The notes beneath the pieces are model-generated. The model was not told the DNA's origin and made no database searches. It saw nothing but the letters and a program-made list of their open reading frames with translations. This document shows, one piece after another, positions 26,377 to 36,364 of a DNA stretch of 64,000 nucleotides. The translations under genes and the position numbers were made by a program. The first letter of the stretch is position 1, and the number at the start of each line of letters is the position of its first letter. Source of the DNA: Deferribacteres bacterium (lineage in GTDB: Bacteria > Zhuqueibacterota > Zhuqueibacteria > Zhuqueibacterales > Geothermadaptataceae); assembly GCA_020633655.1 (NCBI GenBank), contig JACKDF010000004.1:62001-126000 (forward strand), given 5' to 3'.

Positions 26377-27483
26377 GTGAAAAAGAAAATTTTATTTATT
26401 GATGATGAAGACAACATGCTGAACAGCATCCGGCGTTTAACCCGACGATGGGGTCCGGACTGGGAAGTTGAGTTCATGAATTCAGGCAAAGATGCCCTGC
26501 AATGGATCGATGAAAAAGGGCATCCTGATGTCATCGTCTGTGATGTGATGATGCCGGGAATGACAGGCTTTGAAGTACTGAAAGAACTGCGTACAAAACC
26601 GGAAGCAGCGCTTATTCCGTTTTTGTTTTTAAGTAGCCGCAATGAATTGACCGATTTGCGGCGGGGCATGGAGCTTGGCGCAGACGATTACTTAATGAAA
26701 CCCATTGATCCGCAAAGCCTGAAAACCGCCATTGAAACCCGTCTTAATAAAAAATCCAATCTTGAAAAATTTTCCAACCAAAAGCTTGATGAACTTCGTG
26801 GTCACCTCGTCTATTCGATGCCGCATGAATTGCGCACACCGATAAGTATAATCCTGGGTTTTGCGGAGCTTCTAACAGAGCAAACCACCAACCTGGATGC
26901 AAACGAATTGCAGACTGTGGGACAGGGGATACACACCGCTGCGAAACGCTTGCACCATTCCATCGAAAATTATCTGTTTTATGCACAAATTGAAATAGCG
27001 GCTTCTGATTCTGTAAAGCGAACTTTACTGCGTTCCGAAGTTTGCGACACGGCTGGATTGGTGCTAAAGAATTGTGCATTAACCAAAAGCCTTGAGGCAC
27101 AACGACGACAAGATCTCGTGACAAAAATTGATGAAGCTGCAGTAAACGTATCGCGCGAACACCTGTCTGTTATTTTTGACGAAGTCATCGATAATGCCTT
27201 TAAATTTTCTAATCCCGGCAGTAAGGTTCAAGTTACAACACGAGTACTTGAATCGGAATACCTGGTTGAAGTTATCGATGCCGGAAGGGGAATGCACGTG
27301 GAAGAGATTGAAAAAATTGGTGCTTTTATGCAGTTTGAACGAGGAGTGCATGAACAGCAGGGGAATGGCCTCGGTCTTTCAATTGCAAAGAGATTAACGG
27401 AATTGTATCAGGGACGTTTTTCGGTGGAAAGTGATGCAGAGAATCACTACACTAAAATATTGATTGCATTAAACCTTGCCTGA
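26377..27483 (+). CDS. REC-HisKA-HATPase sensor kinase
   Basis: The 368-aa cytoplasmic protein has a receiver domain first (about 3-120, with Asp56 in VIVCDVMMPGMTG and the conserved Lys in YLMKPIDP). HisKA follows, with His150 in YSMPHELRTPIS, then HATPase (N box DEVIDNAFKFSNP, G boxes DAGRGM and GNGLGLSIAKRL). It has no sensor or membrane part, so it probably receives phosphate from, or relays to, another protein. The start is a GTG at 26377 with little Shine-Dalgarno support, and no nearby ATG gives the complete receiver. It is a single gene between repeats and the gluzincin gene. Confidence 0.88.
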   Translation: MKKKILFIDDEDNMLNSIRRLTRRWGPDWEVEFMNSGKDALQWIDEKGHPDVIVCDVMMPGMTGFEVLKELRTKPEAALIPFLFLSSRNELTDLRRGMELGADDYLMKPIDPQSLKTAIETRLNKKSNLEKFSNQKLDELRGHLVYSMPHELRTPISIILGFAELLTEQTTNLDANELQTVGQGIHTAAKRLHHSIENYLFYAQIEIAASDSVKRTLLRSEVCDTAGLVLKNCALTKSLEAQRRQDLVTKIDEAAVNVSREHLSVIFDEVIDNAFKFSNPGSKVQVTTRVLESEYLVEVIDAGRGMHVEEIEKIGAFMQFERGVHEQQGNGLGLSIAKRLTELYQGRFSVESDAENHYTKILIALNLA

Positions 27484-27710
27484 TTTTCTTGTTTACTTTC
27501 AACAGAATTTTGCAGTAATTCGAAGCGGGTGGAACTTTTTTAAAATGCAATTGGTTTTAATTCACAGAATTTGAACTTTTCAAGCCCATTCAAAGAGCAT
27601 TTACAATTTGAGTATCTGCACGGAATACCAAGTGGGATACTGATTGTTAAATGAAAATCACAGCGAAAAATTATTATAGCCAATCCTTTTTATCCCAGGA
27701 GAAAGCGATT

Positions 27711-30700
27711 ATGAAAAATAAAGTGCTCGTACTTTTGGTTTACTTGTTTGTCTTTGTCTCGGCTGCACAGGGGCAGTATTTTGGTAAAAATCATGTGCAG
27801 TATAAATCCTTTGATAGTTATTATCTGCAATCAGAACACTTTGATGTTTATTTCACCGAAGGTGGCAAATCCATTGCTGAATTTGTCGCTGAAACTGCTG
27901 AAAAGGTGTATCGCGATATCAAGGAAGATTTTCGCTACGAATTGACCGACCGCATTCGTTTTATCGTTTATAACAACCACAATGATTTTGAGTCAACAAA
28001 TGTGCAGTTGGCGCCGGGTGATGAATCAACGGGCGGATTTACTGAATTTTACAAAAACCGCGTTGTAATTCCCTACGAAGGCGACTGGGAAAAATTCCGC
28101 CATGTTATCCACCACGAATTAACGCATGCCGTTATGTTGCAGATGGTTTATGGTTCCGGGATGCAATCCATCATTACAGGCATGACGCGCATGCAGCTGC
28201 CATTGTGGTTTATCGAGGGATTGGCCGAATATGAAAGCCGTGGTTGGGATACCGAAAGTGATATGTTCATGCGCGACGCAGCATTGAACGGTTACGTTCC
28301 GGATATACCATACCTTTATGGTTTTATGGCCTATAAGGGTGGCCAGTCGGTTCTTTACTATCTCTCAGAAAAATATGGTGGTGAAAAGATTGGCGAACTC
28401 CTGGGTAAAATCAAACTTTCAAAAAGTGTTGATCGCGGCTTTAAGCAGTCCATTGGCGTTGGAATCGAAGATTTAACCAAACGCTGGCACAAATACTTAA
28501 AACGTGAATACTGGCCGGACATCAACGGGCGTGAGGAACCGGAAGAATTTGCAAAACGCTTAACGGATCACATTAAGGACCGTAATTTCATTAATAACAG
28601 TCCGGCTTTGTCGCCAAAAGGAGATAAACTGGTATTTCTCTCCGACCGTAGTGACTATTTTGATATCTATTTAATGAGCGCCATTGATGGCAAGGTCATC
28701 GATAAAATTATTTCCGGTCAAAAAACAGGTGATTTGGATGAATTGCACTGGTTGAGGCCGGGACTCACATGGGATCCCAGTGGAGAGCAGATTGCCTTTG
28801 CGTCCAAAGCTGGTGGCTACGACGCGTTACACATCGTCAATGTCCGCAAGAAAAAAATTGTCAAGTCATTTAAATACCAATTGGACGGCATTTTTAGCCC
28901 AACCTGGTCACCGCAAGGTGATGAAATTGCATTTGTCGGAATGGAAAAGGGGCAATCTGATATCTACTCGCTCAACCTGAAAACTGAAAAGTTACGTAAA
29001 ATTACCGACGATATTTTTTCTGATCTCGAACCATCGTATTCGCCGGATGGTAAGCATATTGCATTTCGCAGTGATCGTGGAAATTATATCGATCCTTCAA
29101 GGATTCCGGAAAATTTCAACATCACCCATTTTAATTACCGCAATTATGATATCTACACGGTTGAGCTCGACGAACGCAATAAAATACATCGAATAACAGC
29201 AACATCGAGTTGGGAAAAATACCCTGCATGGTCACCCGATGGAACGCACCTGGTATTTACCAGTGACCGTTCGGGAGTTTACAATATTTACATGCACAAT
29301 CTCGATACCGGTGATGAGTATCCCATTACGAACGTTATTACCGGTATTGATCACATAAGCTGGCGTGGTGATGGCTCAAGATTGGCATTCACTTCGTTTT
29401 ATTATGGCGGCTATGATATTTATCTCCTCAAAAATCCGTTGAATATCAAACCGGGTGATCTCGTACTTGAAAAAACCAATTATATAACCAAGCTCGAAGA
29501 AAAGCGAAAAGATAAAAAGATGGATACCGAACAGGTGGCCATCGCTGAGGTGCCGGAGCAAAAAACCGATTATTCGAACTTTGTCTTTGGGCAGGATTTC
29601 GCAGATGGTGATGTCGATCCGGCTGAACGTGGAATCGTTTTTTTGGATACCACACGGTATAAAGACGAGTCTGGCGAGTTCAAAGTAAAGGATTATAAAC
29701 CACAATTTTCCCCGGATATCGTCTATGGAAATGCTGGTTACAGCCAGTTTTTTGGTGTACAGGGAACAACCCAGTTAGCCGTTTCGGACGTTTTCGGTAA
29801 TCATCGTTTCGAACTGTACACAGACCTGTTTTATGACATGCGTAATTCCAATTATATGGTACGCTACTTCTTTTTGCCAAACAGAACAGATTACGGCGTC
29901 GGTGCTTATCACAACGTTTATTTTTTCTATTCTGATTATTACGGTCTCATTCGCGACCGCTATTTTGGTGGCAATTTTTATGCATCTCGTCCATTCAGCC
30001 GCTTCACGCGCATCGATTACAGCGCCTCATTCCTTGGTATCAATCGTGATTTTCTTGATTGGCCTGAGGGATATTTGCCGAACGATGATATTCGGGTGGT
30101 GATGCAAAATTTGTCCTATGTGAAAGACACGGCAGTGTGGGGCAGTACCGGTCCCGTGAATGGTACCCGTGCATCCTATTCCTTAAGTTACAGCCCCAAT
30201 ATGTTTGGTGATAAAGGCCTGGAATTTTACACTTTCCGTTTTGATTACCGTCGCTATTATAAATTCAAAAATGAATATAATTTTGTGGTACGCTTTTCTG
30301 GCGGTGCGAGCAACGGGAATGAACCTCAGCAATTTTTTCTTGGTGGAATGGATAACTGGTTGAACTATAAATTCAAAGGCGGCACCATACGCATCGACCA
30401 TCCCGAAAGTATTTATTTCAGCTCATTTGAAACCCCACTTCGTGGTGCCAATTATTACGAGCGTGTGGGTGACCGTTTTGCTTTAATGAACTTTGAGTTT
30501 CGCTTTCCTCTCATTCGCTATCTAATCCTCGGCTGGCCGTTGCCCCTGGGAGTTGTGAATGTCCGGGGGGCCCTCTTCTCAGATATTGGAACGGCATGGT
30601 ATAAAGGTGAGGAGAAGGATCTCGACCTGATCCACGGACGTGATTTGCGCCTGCCACAACTTGGCGATGACATGGTGATGGGTTACGGATTAGGCGCCAG

Positions 30701-30809
30701 AGCGTTTGTCGGTTTCTTCCTGTTGCGGTTCGATGCGGCCTGGAAAACCGATTTAGTGTCCAATTCCGCGAAGCCGCAGTATTATTTTTCATTGGGTGCT
30801 GAATTTTAA
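27711..30809 (+). CDS. Gluzincin-like protease fused to TolB-type propeller and outer-membrane barrel
   Basis: The ATG at 27711 has AGGAG 9 nt upstream; an in-frame ATG 60 nt earlier is rejected. The 1032-aa protein starts with a signal peptide ending at AAQGQ. Residues about 25-290 resemble a peptidase-MA-type domain, with HELTH (His135, His139) and a third ligand Glu173 in WFIEGLAEYE. Residues about 295-600 carry WD40/PD40-like blades (SPALSPKGDKLVFLSDRSDY, PTWSPQGDEIAFVG, PSYSPDGKHIAFRSDRG, PAWSPDGTHLVFTSDRSG). The rest, from about residue 680, is Tyr-rich with alternating beta-strands ending LGAEF, as in a BamA/surface-antigen-type barrel. This predicts an outer-membrane protein presenting a protease and propeller in the periplasm. 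The substrate is unknown. Confidence 0.8.
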   Translation: MKNKVLVLLVYLFVFVSAAQGQYFGKNHVQYKSFDSYYLQSEHFDVYFTEGGKSIAEFVAETAEKVYRDIKEDFRYELTDRIRFIVYNNHNDFESTNVQLAPGDESTGGFTEFYKNRVVIPYEGDWEKFRHVIHHELTHAVMLQMVYGSGMQSIITGMTRMQLPLWFIEGLAEYESRGWDTESDMFMRDAALNGYVPDIPYLYGFMAYKGGQSVLYYLSEKYGGEKIGELLGKIKLSKSVDRGFKQSIGVGIEDLTKRWHKYLKREYWPDINGREEPEEFAKRLTDHIKDRNFINNSPALSPKGDKLVFLSDRSDYFDIYLMSAIDGKVIDKIISGQKTGDLDELHWLRPGLTWDPSGEQIAFASKAGGYDALHIVNVRKKKIVKSFKYQLDGIFSPTWSPQGDEIAFVGMEKGQSDIYSLNLKTEKLRKITDDIFSDLEPSYSPDGKHIAFRSDRGNYIDPSRIPENFNITHFNYRNYDIYTVELDERNKIHRITATSSWEKYPAWSPDGTHLVFTSDRSGVYNIYMHNLDTGDEYPITNVITGIDHISWRGDGSRLAFTSFYYGGYDIYLLKNPLNIKPGDLVLEKTNYITKLEEKRKDKKMDTEQVAIAEVPEQKTDYSNFVFGQDFADGDVDPAERGIVFLDTTRYKDESGEFKVKDYKPQFSPDIVYGNAGYSQFFGVQGTTQLAVSDVFGNHRFELYTDLFYDMRNSNYMVRYFFLPNRTDYGVGAYHNVYFFYSDYYGLIRDRYFGGNFYASRPFSRFTRIDYSASFLGINRDFLDWPEGYLPNDDIRVVMQNLSYVKDTAVWGSTGPVNGTRASYSLSYSPNMFGDKGLEFYTFRFDYRRYYKFKNEYNFVVRFSGGASNGNEPQQFFLGGMDNWLNYKFKGGTIRIDHPESIYFSSFETPLRGANYYERVGDRFALMNFEFRFPLIRYLILGWPLPLGVVNVRGALFSDIGTAWYKGEEKDLDLIHGRDLRLPQLGDDMVMGYGLGARAFVGFFLLRFDAAWKTDLVSNSAKPQYYFSLGAEF

Positions 30810-30892
30810 AGCCAATTTTTTTAAGGAAATCAGCTATTCGTACGGTAGATAGCTTCAGGATACGCATTCAATATTTTTGAAGGTATACTTAG

Positions 30893-32182
30893 ATGAAGAG
30901 ATTTTATGCGATGCACGTGTATGTGGTTTTACTACTCTCTTTTTTAGCGACTTCGGTTGGATTTGCAAACGAAAAAGGACGGCCACCTCGGGATGGCCAT
31001 GATGAATTCTTTGGAGCTCCGTCCTTTGTGTTTCAAACATATCAATTTCCTGGTGAGAACCAGAGTAAAACCAAACTTGAAGTGAAGGTCGGTCTGGTAA
31101 ATGATGTTATTCAGTTTGTCAAATTGAGCGAAGACAAATACAGGGCTTCTTATGAGCTCACGCTTGATATAGTGGACAAAGAAAAATCGCATATTGATGG
31201 AGCTGTAATAAATCGGGAAATTTTTGCAGGAAATTACCAGGAAACCAACAGCAGACATAAGTTAAACAGAGAGTCAATGGCGTTTTTACTGACACCGGGA
31301 GATTATGAATTGCATCTCGATATCCTGGATCTCGATACGCGTAAACATTTGGAACGTGTCGAGAAAATCACTGTGGAAAACTATGATGCAAAAACGCCAA
31401 ATTTGAGTTCGCTGGTGTTTTTGCATCCAAATCCAGACGCAGATGGTCTCGAACAAAATCTTGCTAAAGTCTATATGCAAGGTAATGAGGATATATTTGT
31501 TCGCTTCGTTTTGTCTGGATTTACATCGAGTGATTCCATCCATATGAAGTATACACTTAAAGATTGGGATAACAAACCTATAACCACATGGCAGGAAGAA
31601 GTATTGGCTGAACGCGGAGTGCTCGTTGTAACGCGTTCTTTGTCCGAACATATCCATACCACCGGGCAGTTATCCTTAAATATTGAGTGTAATCAAAATG
31701 ATAAAAAAGCCTACGGTCATGATGAGTTCATAGTGCGGGTACTGCCAAATCTTGCTAAAAATAATGATGCGCCGAAATTGGCAAATATTGGTTTTGGACC
31801 TCTCAAAAGCTTGATGAATTCGGGAGAATTCAAGCATTTTATGGCCATGGACAGTCTGCATAAAAACGAATATTTGGACGAATTTTGGAAAAAGCGGGAT
31901 CCCAGCCCGGATACTGAGGCGAATGAATTAAAAATTGAATTCGAGCAGCGGGTCAATTTTGCCAATGAACAGTTCTCGGTTATTTCCAAACAGAAACCGG
32001 GATGGAGTTCGGATCGCGGTAAAATTTATATCCGGTTCGGAAGACCGGATATGGTTCGCAATCAAACGAATAAAATTGATGAACCGCCGCTGGAAATCTG
32101 GTTCTATCGCAACAGTGGGAGCAGATTTGTATTCAGAGACAAAAAAGGTGATGGTGATTTTGAATTAATTCACCGGGAATAA
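30893..32182 (+). CDS. GWxTD-domain-like secreted protein
   Basis: The 429-aa exported protein has a signal peptide ending SVGFA. The N-terminal two thirds is beta-rich, with few landmarks. The C-terminal part, FWKKRDPSPDTEANELKIEF ... RVNFANEQF ... PGWSSDRGKIYIRFGRPD, is the GWxTD domain, here with GWSSDRG in place of the more usual GW.TDRG. The domain is common in Acidobacteriota and FCB bacteria and has no known activity. It follows the gluzincin-barrel gene by 83 bp on the same strand, so co-expression is possible. Confidence 0.8.
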   Translation: MKRFYAMHVYVVLLLSFLATSVGFANEKGRPPRDGHDEFFGAPSFVFQTYQFPGENQSKTKLEVKVGLVNDVIQFVKLSEDKYRASYELTLDIVDKEKSHIDGAVINREIFAGNYQETNSRHKLNRESMAFLLTPGDYELHLDILDLDTRKHLERVEKITVENYDAKTPNLSSLVFLHPNPDADGLEQNLAKVYMQGNEDIFVRFVLSGFTSSDSIHMKYTLKDWDNKPITTWQEEVLAERGVLVVTRSLSEHIHTTGQLSLNIECNQNDKKAYGHDEFIVRVLPNLAKNNDAPKLANIGFGPLKSLMNSGEFKHFMAMDSLHKNEYLDEFWKKRDPSPDTEANELKIEFEQRVNFANEQFSVISKQKPGWSSDRGKIYIRFGRPDMVRNQTNKIDEPPLEIWFYRNSGSRFVFRDKKGDGDFELIHRE

Positions 32183-32220
32183 ATAAAAAGCTTGCTGCAG
32201 CATAAGTACAGGAGGAAAAA

Positions 32221-32598
32221 ATGCAGGCTATCTACACTGGTTTATTGGCTGGTTTCATAATTGGCGTTGTATGTGTTGTCTACGTCCTGAGTCGCTCGTG
32301 GTACATAAATTCTCGCCTCGAAATCAATAATATGGACTCCGCAGAGCTTCAAATTGAAAGCACAAACTGGATGATCATGGCAGTTTTCAGCAGTGGATCG
32401 GTATTTTGGGGATTCATAGGCGCTGGTATTTATCATCTGCTCAAAGATTACATTCTCTTCGGTATTTTTTCTGTATTGTTTTCAATTTTTGCGGTTATCT
32501 TTTTTGCGTTTAGAAATACCGATAATAAACTCGATAAAATTATATTGAGCGTAATTATAATCGACGGTCTTGGCTTTCTGATACCCTACCTTTATTAG
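32221..32598 (+). CDS. Small integral membrane protein
   Basis: The 125-aa protein begins behind a very strong AGGAGG and has about four hydrophobic segments: residues 5-25, 50-75, 78-98 and 105-123. A short polar stretch (SRLEINNMDSAELQIEST) lies between the first two. No family is recognised. It is followed by a good stem-loop terminator, making it the last gene of the run that starts at 27711. Confidence 0.65.
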   Translation: MQAIYTGLLAGFIIGVVCVVYVLSRSWYINSRLEINNMDSAELQIESTNWMIMAVFSSGSVFWGFIGAGIYHLLKDYILFGIFSVLFSIFAVIFFAFRNTDNKLDKIILSVIIIDGLGFLIPYLY

Positions 32599-32660
32599 TG
32601 TAAAACACTCACAATTCGCTGGGAAGCAACATTCGATTGGTAAATTGAACATTATTGAAA

Positions 32661-32690
32661 ATGCTCGTCTTTTACGAGCATGTTTTTTTC
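32661..32690 (+). terminator. Rho-independent terminator
   Basis: ATGCTCGT (32661-32668) and ACGAGCAT (32674-32681) form a perfect 8-bp stem with a 5-nt loop, followed by TTTTTTT. It lies between two convergent genes and reads as the terminator of the plus-strand membrane protein gene. Confidence 0.85.
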
Positions 32691-32711
32691 TTGCATAAAT
32701 TCAAATGATTC

Positions 32712-33944
32712 TCAAACAATTGCATTGTTTGCTTCATCCCGCGTTGGTTTCTGTTCCAAGCCAGGATCGATCCCTGAAATAAGTTTGCGGTATACCTGTA
32801 ACAATGGTCTTGCAACGACTTCCCATGAGTGAAATGCTTCTACGGCAGCTCGCGCCTGCAGGCTAATGATTCTTCGTTGGAATTCGTCATTGCTTATCGT
32901 AATGATTTTTTCGGCAAATGCATCTGCTGTTGTCGCAATTGCGATGTTTTGTCCATCGACGACATGCAAGCCCGCTACGGCGTTTTGTGTGGCAATCACG
33001 GCTTTGGATTGCGCCATCGCTTCCAGAACGTGGCTGTTGACGAATTCGCATTGCTGATGCGGAAAAATGACAGCTGTTGCTTCACGCACGATTTGTCGCG
33101 TGTCCTTTACCTCCGTCGCCACATAAATATTTTTCAAACGGTTTAATTCTCGCATCTCTTCTGACGCCCCATTTCCGACGATAAATAAACGCAATTCGCG
33201 ATCACGTCGTTGCAGCCTGCCCCACATTTGCCGGATAAAATTTCGAATGGCATCGCGATCTTCTTTTTGGTTGAAAGCACCGGATAGAACGATGGTTTTC
33301 ATTGCATTGACGGAGCCATTGTTCACGTAATAATTTGTATCAACACCCGGCGGTACAATGGTGATATCTGTTTTTGCTGTGTACGATTGAATATGCCGTT
33401 TCATCTTCTCCGTCGGTACTATGATGTGATCTACGTTTTCCCATGCAGCATGCAAAAGTGATCGGGCGCTGTGAATTTTTTGGTGATCGAGATCCGCTGT
33501 TATTGAATCGGACAGAAGCTGTTGGATAAATATTTCAGGCGAGATTGAGTCGAGCTGTAGTAAAACTGGGATGTTGTTTTGTTTGGGGAGTGCATGCACC
33601 AGAGCCGCATGTCCATAATGGATCAGGTCAAATGCGTTGGAAGTAAGTAATCGCTCCAAAGTTTTGCGCAGTGCTTTAAAATCAAGTCCCAGGGAATGAT
33701 TAGATGAATTATTAAAGAAGTCTTTCAGTTTTTGTATTGGCGCGATTCTTTTCTGTTGAATTTGGTAGTAAGAATCACAAAATTTTTGTAAGTGATCCAA
33801 GGAAGGCTGTTTGTTATTTTCTGAAACCACAACGACCGTAATGTTGTGGTGCTGGGATACATGCTTCAGGAGTGCATAGTTTCGTGCATCAGTCACATGT
33901 TCTGCAAACTCCGGTAAACGGCTATTTAAATAAAGTATATTCAT
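32712..33944 (-). CDS. Glycosyltransferase family 4-like protein
   Basis: The 410-aa protein has the GT-B layout. The N-terminal domain starts ILYLNSRLPEFAEHVTDARN and contains FDLIHYGHAALVHALP. The C-terminal domain has VPPGVDTNYYV, VLSGAFNQKEDRDA, a nucleotide-site stretch AVIFPHQQCEFVNSHVLEAM with the EX7E-type spacing, and AVIATQNAVAGL. GT4 enzymes use nucleotide-sugar donors in cell-envelope glycan synthesis. It stands alone, away from the polysaccharide locus at 59-64 kb. An in-frame GTG two codons upstream is possible; the ATG at 33944 is preferred. Confidence 0.85.
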   Translation of the reverse strand: MNILYLNSRLPEFAEHVTDARNYALLKHVSQHHNITVVVVSENNKQPSLDHLQKFCDSYYQIQQKRIAPIQKLKDFFNNSSNHSLGLDFKALRKTLERLLTSNAFDLIHYGHAALVHALPKQNNIPVLLQLDSISPEIFIQQLLSDSITADLDHQKIHSARSLLHAAWENVDHIIVPTEKMKRHIQSYTAKTDITIVPPGVDTNYYVNNGSVNAMKTIVLSGAFNQKEDRDAIRNFIRQMWGRLQRRDRELRLFIVGNGASEEMRELNRLKNIYVATEVKDTRQIVREATAVIFPHQQCEFVNSHVLEAMAQSKAVIATQNAVAGLHVVDGQNIAIATTADAFAEKIITISNDEFQRRIISLQARAAVEAFHSWEVVARPLLQVYRKLISGIDPGLEQKPTRDEANNAIV

Positions 33945-34099
33945 GCTCACTGCAAAATATTAAATTTAAAGATTTGTATTTAATTTAATTACGCCATACG
34001 GGAGAAAAATGTTTCTCCACGATATTGCGGCATTATAAGTTTACTTTTAACAATAAACCAATTATCGGCATCACCATTTGAAAGGCTAAGGTCAAGGGC

Positions 34100-34300
34100 A
34101 TGTTTTTGAACTTGAATCAACTTCGTAAAATAGATAAATACACTGTGCGTGGCAGTGTATTTTGTCTGCTCAGTATCTCCCTGGTTCTGTACGAGCTTTA
34201 TGCGGTTTCGCCACCACGTCTTGCGCTTATTGCAGGCTATGCACTAACATTTATTTTTGGTGTGTTCACTATCATTACACGCCACAAACGGCCAAATTGA
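34100..34300 (+). CDS. Small two-helix membrane protein
   Basis: The 66-aa product carries two hydrophobic helices (VRGSVFCLLSISLVLYELYA and LALIAGYALTFIFGVFTII) and a positively charged tail. AAGGTCAAGGGC precedes the ATG, which is a weak but usable binding site. It lies 23 bp before the following lipoprotein gene. No family recognised, but the composition and placement support a real gene. Confidence 0.5.
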   Translation: MFLNLNQLRKIDKYTVRGSVFCLLSISLVLYELYAVSPPRLALIAGYALTFIFGVFTIITRHKRPN

Positions 34301-34323
34301 TCAATTGAATGAAGGAGAACACA

Positions 34324-35076
34324 ATGCGTTGGTTCAGCATGATTCTAATTATAGTAATGATCGCTTGTCAGAGCACTGAAGAAAATCCGGCAGCAAAAGG
34401 ATTTGATGCTGCAGGTTCAGATCCTCAAGCCGTCGCGATCGCAGATACGGTTATGAAATATCTCGGTGGGCGCAAGAATTGGGATGATGTACGATACATT
34501 TCATGGGATTTCTTCGGTCGCCGTCTGCATGTTTGGGATAAACACAGCGGTAATATTCGCATCGAAGAAGGGGGAAATGTGACGTTGATGAATATTCACT
34601 CCAAACGGGGACGTGTCTGGCAGGGTGGCGAGGAAATGACGGAGGCTGATTCTCTGGGAAAATTGCTTGAACGAGGATATCGTGTCTGGATAAATGATTC
34701 TTACTGGCTGCTTATGCCCTACAAATTAAAAGACAGCGGTGTCACATTGAAATACCTCGGAGAACGCGTATTGGAAAACGGCAATCCTGCAGATGTGCTG
34801 CAATTGACCTTTGAAAACGTTGGTGTTACGCCACAAAATAAATACGATGTCTTTGTGAATAAAAAGACGCATCATGTGGAGCAATGGTCGTATTATGCAC
34901 AATATGATGATCCGGAACCTCGCTTTACGACGCCGTGGTCCAATTGGCAATTGTATGGAAAAATATGGCTCTCCAACGATCGCGGTGAGCGCAGTCTGTC
35001 GCAACTCGCTGTTTTCGATAAGTTACCGGCATCGATTTTTGAAAGTCCTGCGGTGATAGATTTGAGTACCTATTAA
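34324..35076 (+). CDS. Probable lipoprotein of unknown function
   Basis: The ATG at 34324 has AAGGAG 5 nt upstream; the in-frame ATG at 34309 is rejected. The 250-aa product has a short signal peptide ending IVMIAC, with a lipobox-type Cys, so it is probably lipidated. The mature part (ADTVMKYLGGRKNWDDVRYI ... VFVNKKTHHVEQWSYY ... PWSNWQLYGKIWLSND) resembles the exported outer-membrane-lipoprotein-sorting-like proteins of Bacteroidota that fold like LolA/LppX. That resemblance is only suggestive. It shares an orientation and a possible transcript with the 66-aa membrane protein. Confidence 0.7.
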   Translation: MRWFSMILIIVMIACQSTEENPAAKGFDAAGSDPQAVAIADTVMKYLGGRKNWDDVRYISWDFFGRRLHVWDKHSGNIRIEEGGNVTLMNIHSKRGRVWQGGEEMTEADSLGKLLERGYRVWINDSYWLLMPYKLKDSGVTLKYLGERVLENGNPADVLQLTFENVGVTPQNKYDVFVNKKTHHVEQWSYYAQYDDPEPRFTTPWSNWQLYGKIWLSNDRGERSLSQLAVFDKLPASIFESPAVIDLSTY

Positions 35077-35245
35077 TAGTGCCTTTGTAAATTGAGTAAC
35101 TCAGACATCACCTCCATCCATCATTGCATTTCACCATTTGGCATCCCTATTCATCCATTCATCTGTACGAGTGTGAACAATTTGCAAAAAGATCGTATCA
35201 TGTGTTCAAAATTTTCATCCATAAACCAAATTAGGAGAAATGATC

Positions 35246-36364
35246 ATGAAACGAATCTTTGCATTAATTGCGCTACTCTTGGTTCCGGCACTCTCTATTC
35301 AGGGGGCTGAATACAAGGGAGGGCAAACCGTGCACATAGCCGCTGGCGACACAGTGGCTACCGATTTAATGGCAACAGGCCGTAGCGTGGAAATTGAAGG
35401 GACTATGCTAGGTGATGTTTTTGCCGCAGGTGAAAATGTCTACATTGAAGGCGATGTTGGTGATGATATCTTCGCTGCAGGACGAAATTTGAACATTACT
35501 GGCGCTGTGGGCGGTATGCTGATCGGCGGCGGTGAGACTGTGCTTATTGATACAGAAATAGCTGATGATGTTTTTATTGGCGGTGGTACAGTACGCATCA
35601 CTGGCAAAGCCCATATTCACGGTAATGTTTACATCGGTACAGGAAATCTCCTTTTTGAAGGCGGTCGTATCGATGGCAACCTGCGCGGCGGCAGTGGTGA
35701 TACTTATCTGAATGGCGAAGTGGATGGTTATATTGAGTGGGGCACAGGACACGTTCAAATAGGCGACCGCTTTTCAGTCGCAGGTGATTTCGAACTTGAG
35801 CTACCTGCAACCCTGGAAGGAAAAGAGATTGAAAATCTGCCATCGAAAACGGTTGTAAAATATAAAGAACACGAGTATGGTGGTTCCATATTCAAAACCA
35901 TTCTGGTTATGCTCATGGCTATAATTTTTGGTCTGTGCTATGTGCTGTTTTTCAAAAATTTCTCAAAGGACCAAATCACCTATGCTCGCAACAATGCGCT
36001 TCAAGGAGTTGGTGTCGGATTTCTCGCCCTTGTCGCAACACCGGTTTTTGTCGTCATTCTCGCAGTGATCTTTCTTACAATTCCCATCGCATTGTTTCTG
36101 CTTGCAATTTATCTTATGTTGCTTTATCTCAGTGGAATAATCAGCGCGGTTTTTCTTGGAAATGAAATTTTAGCACGCACAGGTAAATCGCAACCCACCC
36201 TGGCTTTGGCGCTGATTTTAGGAGTCGTATTGCTTACTTTGCTGAAACTCATTCCAATTCTGGGATTTCTGGTTTCACTTATTGTTGTCAGCTTCGGAAT
36301 GGGGAGCTTCCTTTTGTATCTTTGGAGTATGCATAACGACAAGAATATGGAACCTTCTGCATGA
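35246..36364 (+). CDS. Bactofilin-like polymer-forming domain fused to membrane helices
   Basis: Of two in-frame ATGs, the one at 35246 is 8 nt from AGGAG and is preferred over 35240. The 372-aa product has a signal peptide (ending SIQGA). About 150 residues of short beta-helix repeats follow, each of the form G.v.i.G.v.gdvfa.G..v.i.g.v (GDVFAAGENVYIEGDVGDDI, FIGGGTVRITGKAHIHGNVY). These resemble the polymer-forming bactofilin repeat but lie on the exported side. From about residue 215 there are four or five transmembrane helices. The last codons overlap the following kinase gene by 4 bp, so the two are translationally coupled. Confidence 0.82.
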   Translation: MKRIFALIALLLVPALSIQGAEYKGGQTVHIAAGDTVATDLMATGRSVEIEGTMLGDVFAAGENVYIEGDVGDDIFAAGRNLNITGAVGGMLIGGGETVLIDTEIADDVFIGGGTVRITGKAHIHGNVYIGTGNLLFEGGRIDGNLRGGSGDTYLNGEVDGYIEWGTGHVQIGDRFSVAGDFELELPATLEGKEIENLPSKTVVKYKEHEYGGSIFKTILVMLMAIIFGLCYVLFFKNFSKDQITYARNNALQGVGVGFLALVATPVFVVILAVIFLTIPIALFLLAIYLMLLYLSGIISAVFLGNEILARTGKSQPTLALALILGVVLLTLLKLIPILGFLVSLIVVSFGMGSFLLYLWSMHNDKNMEPSA

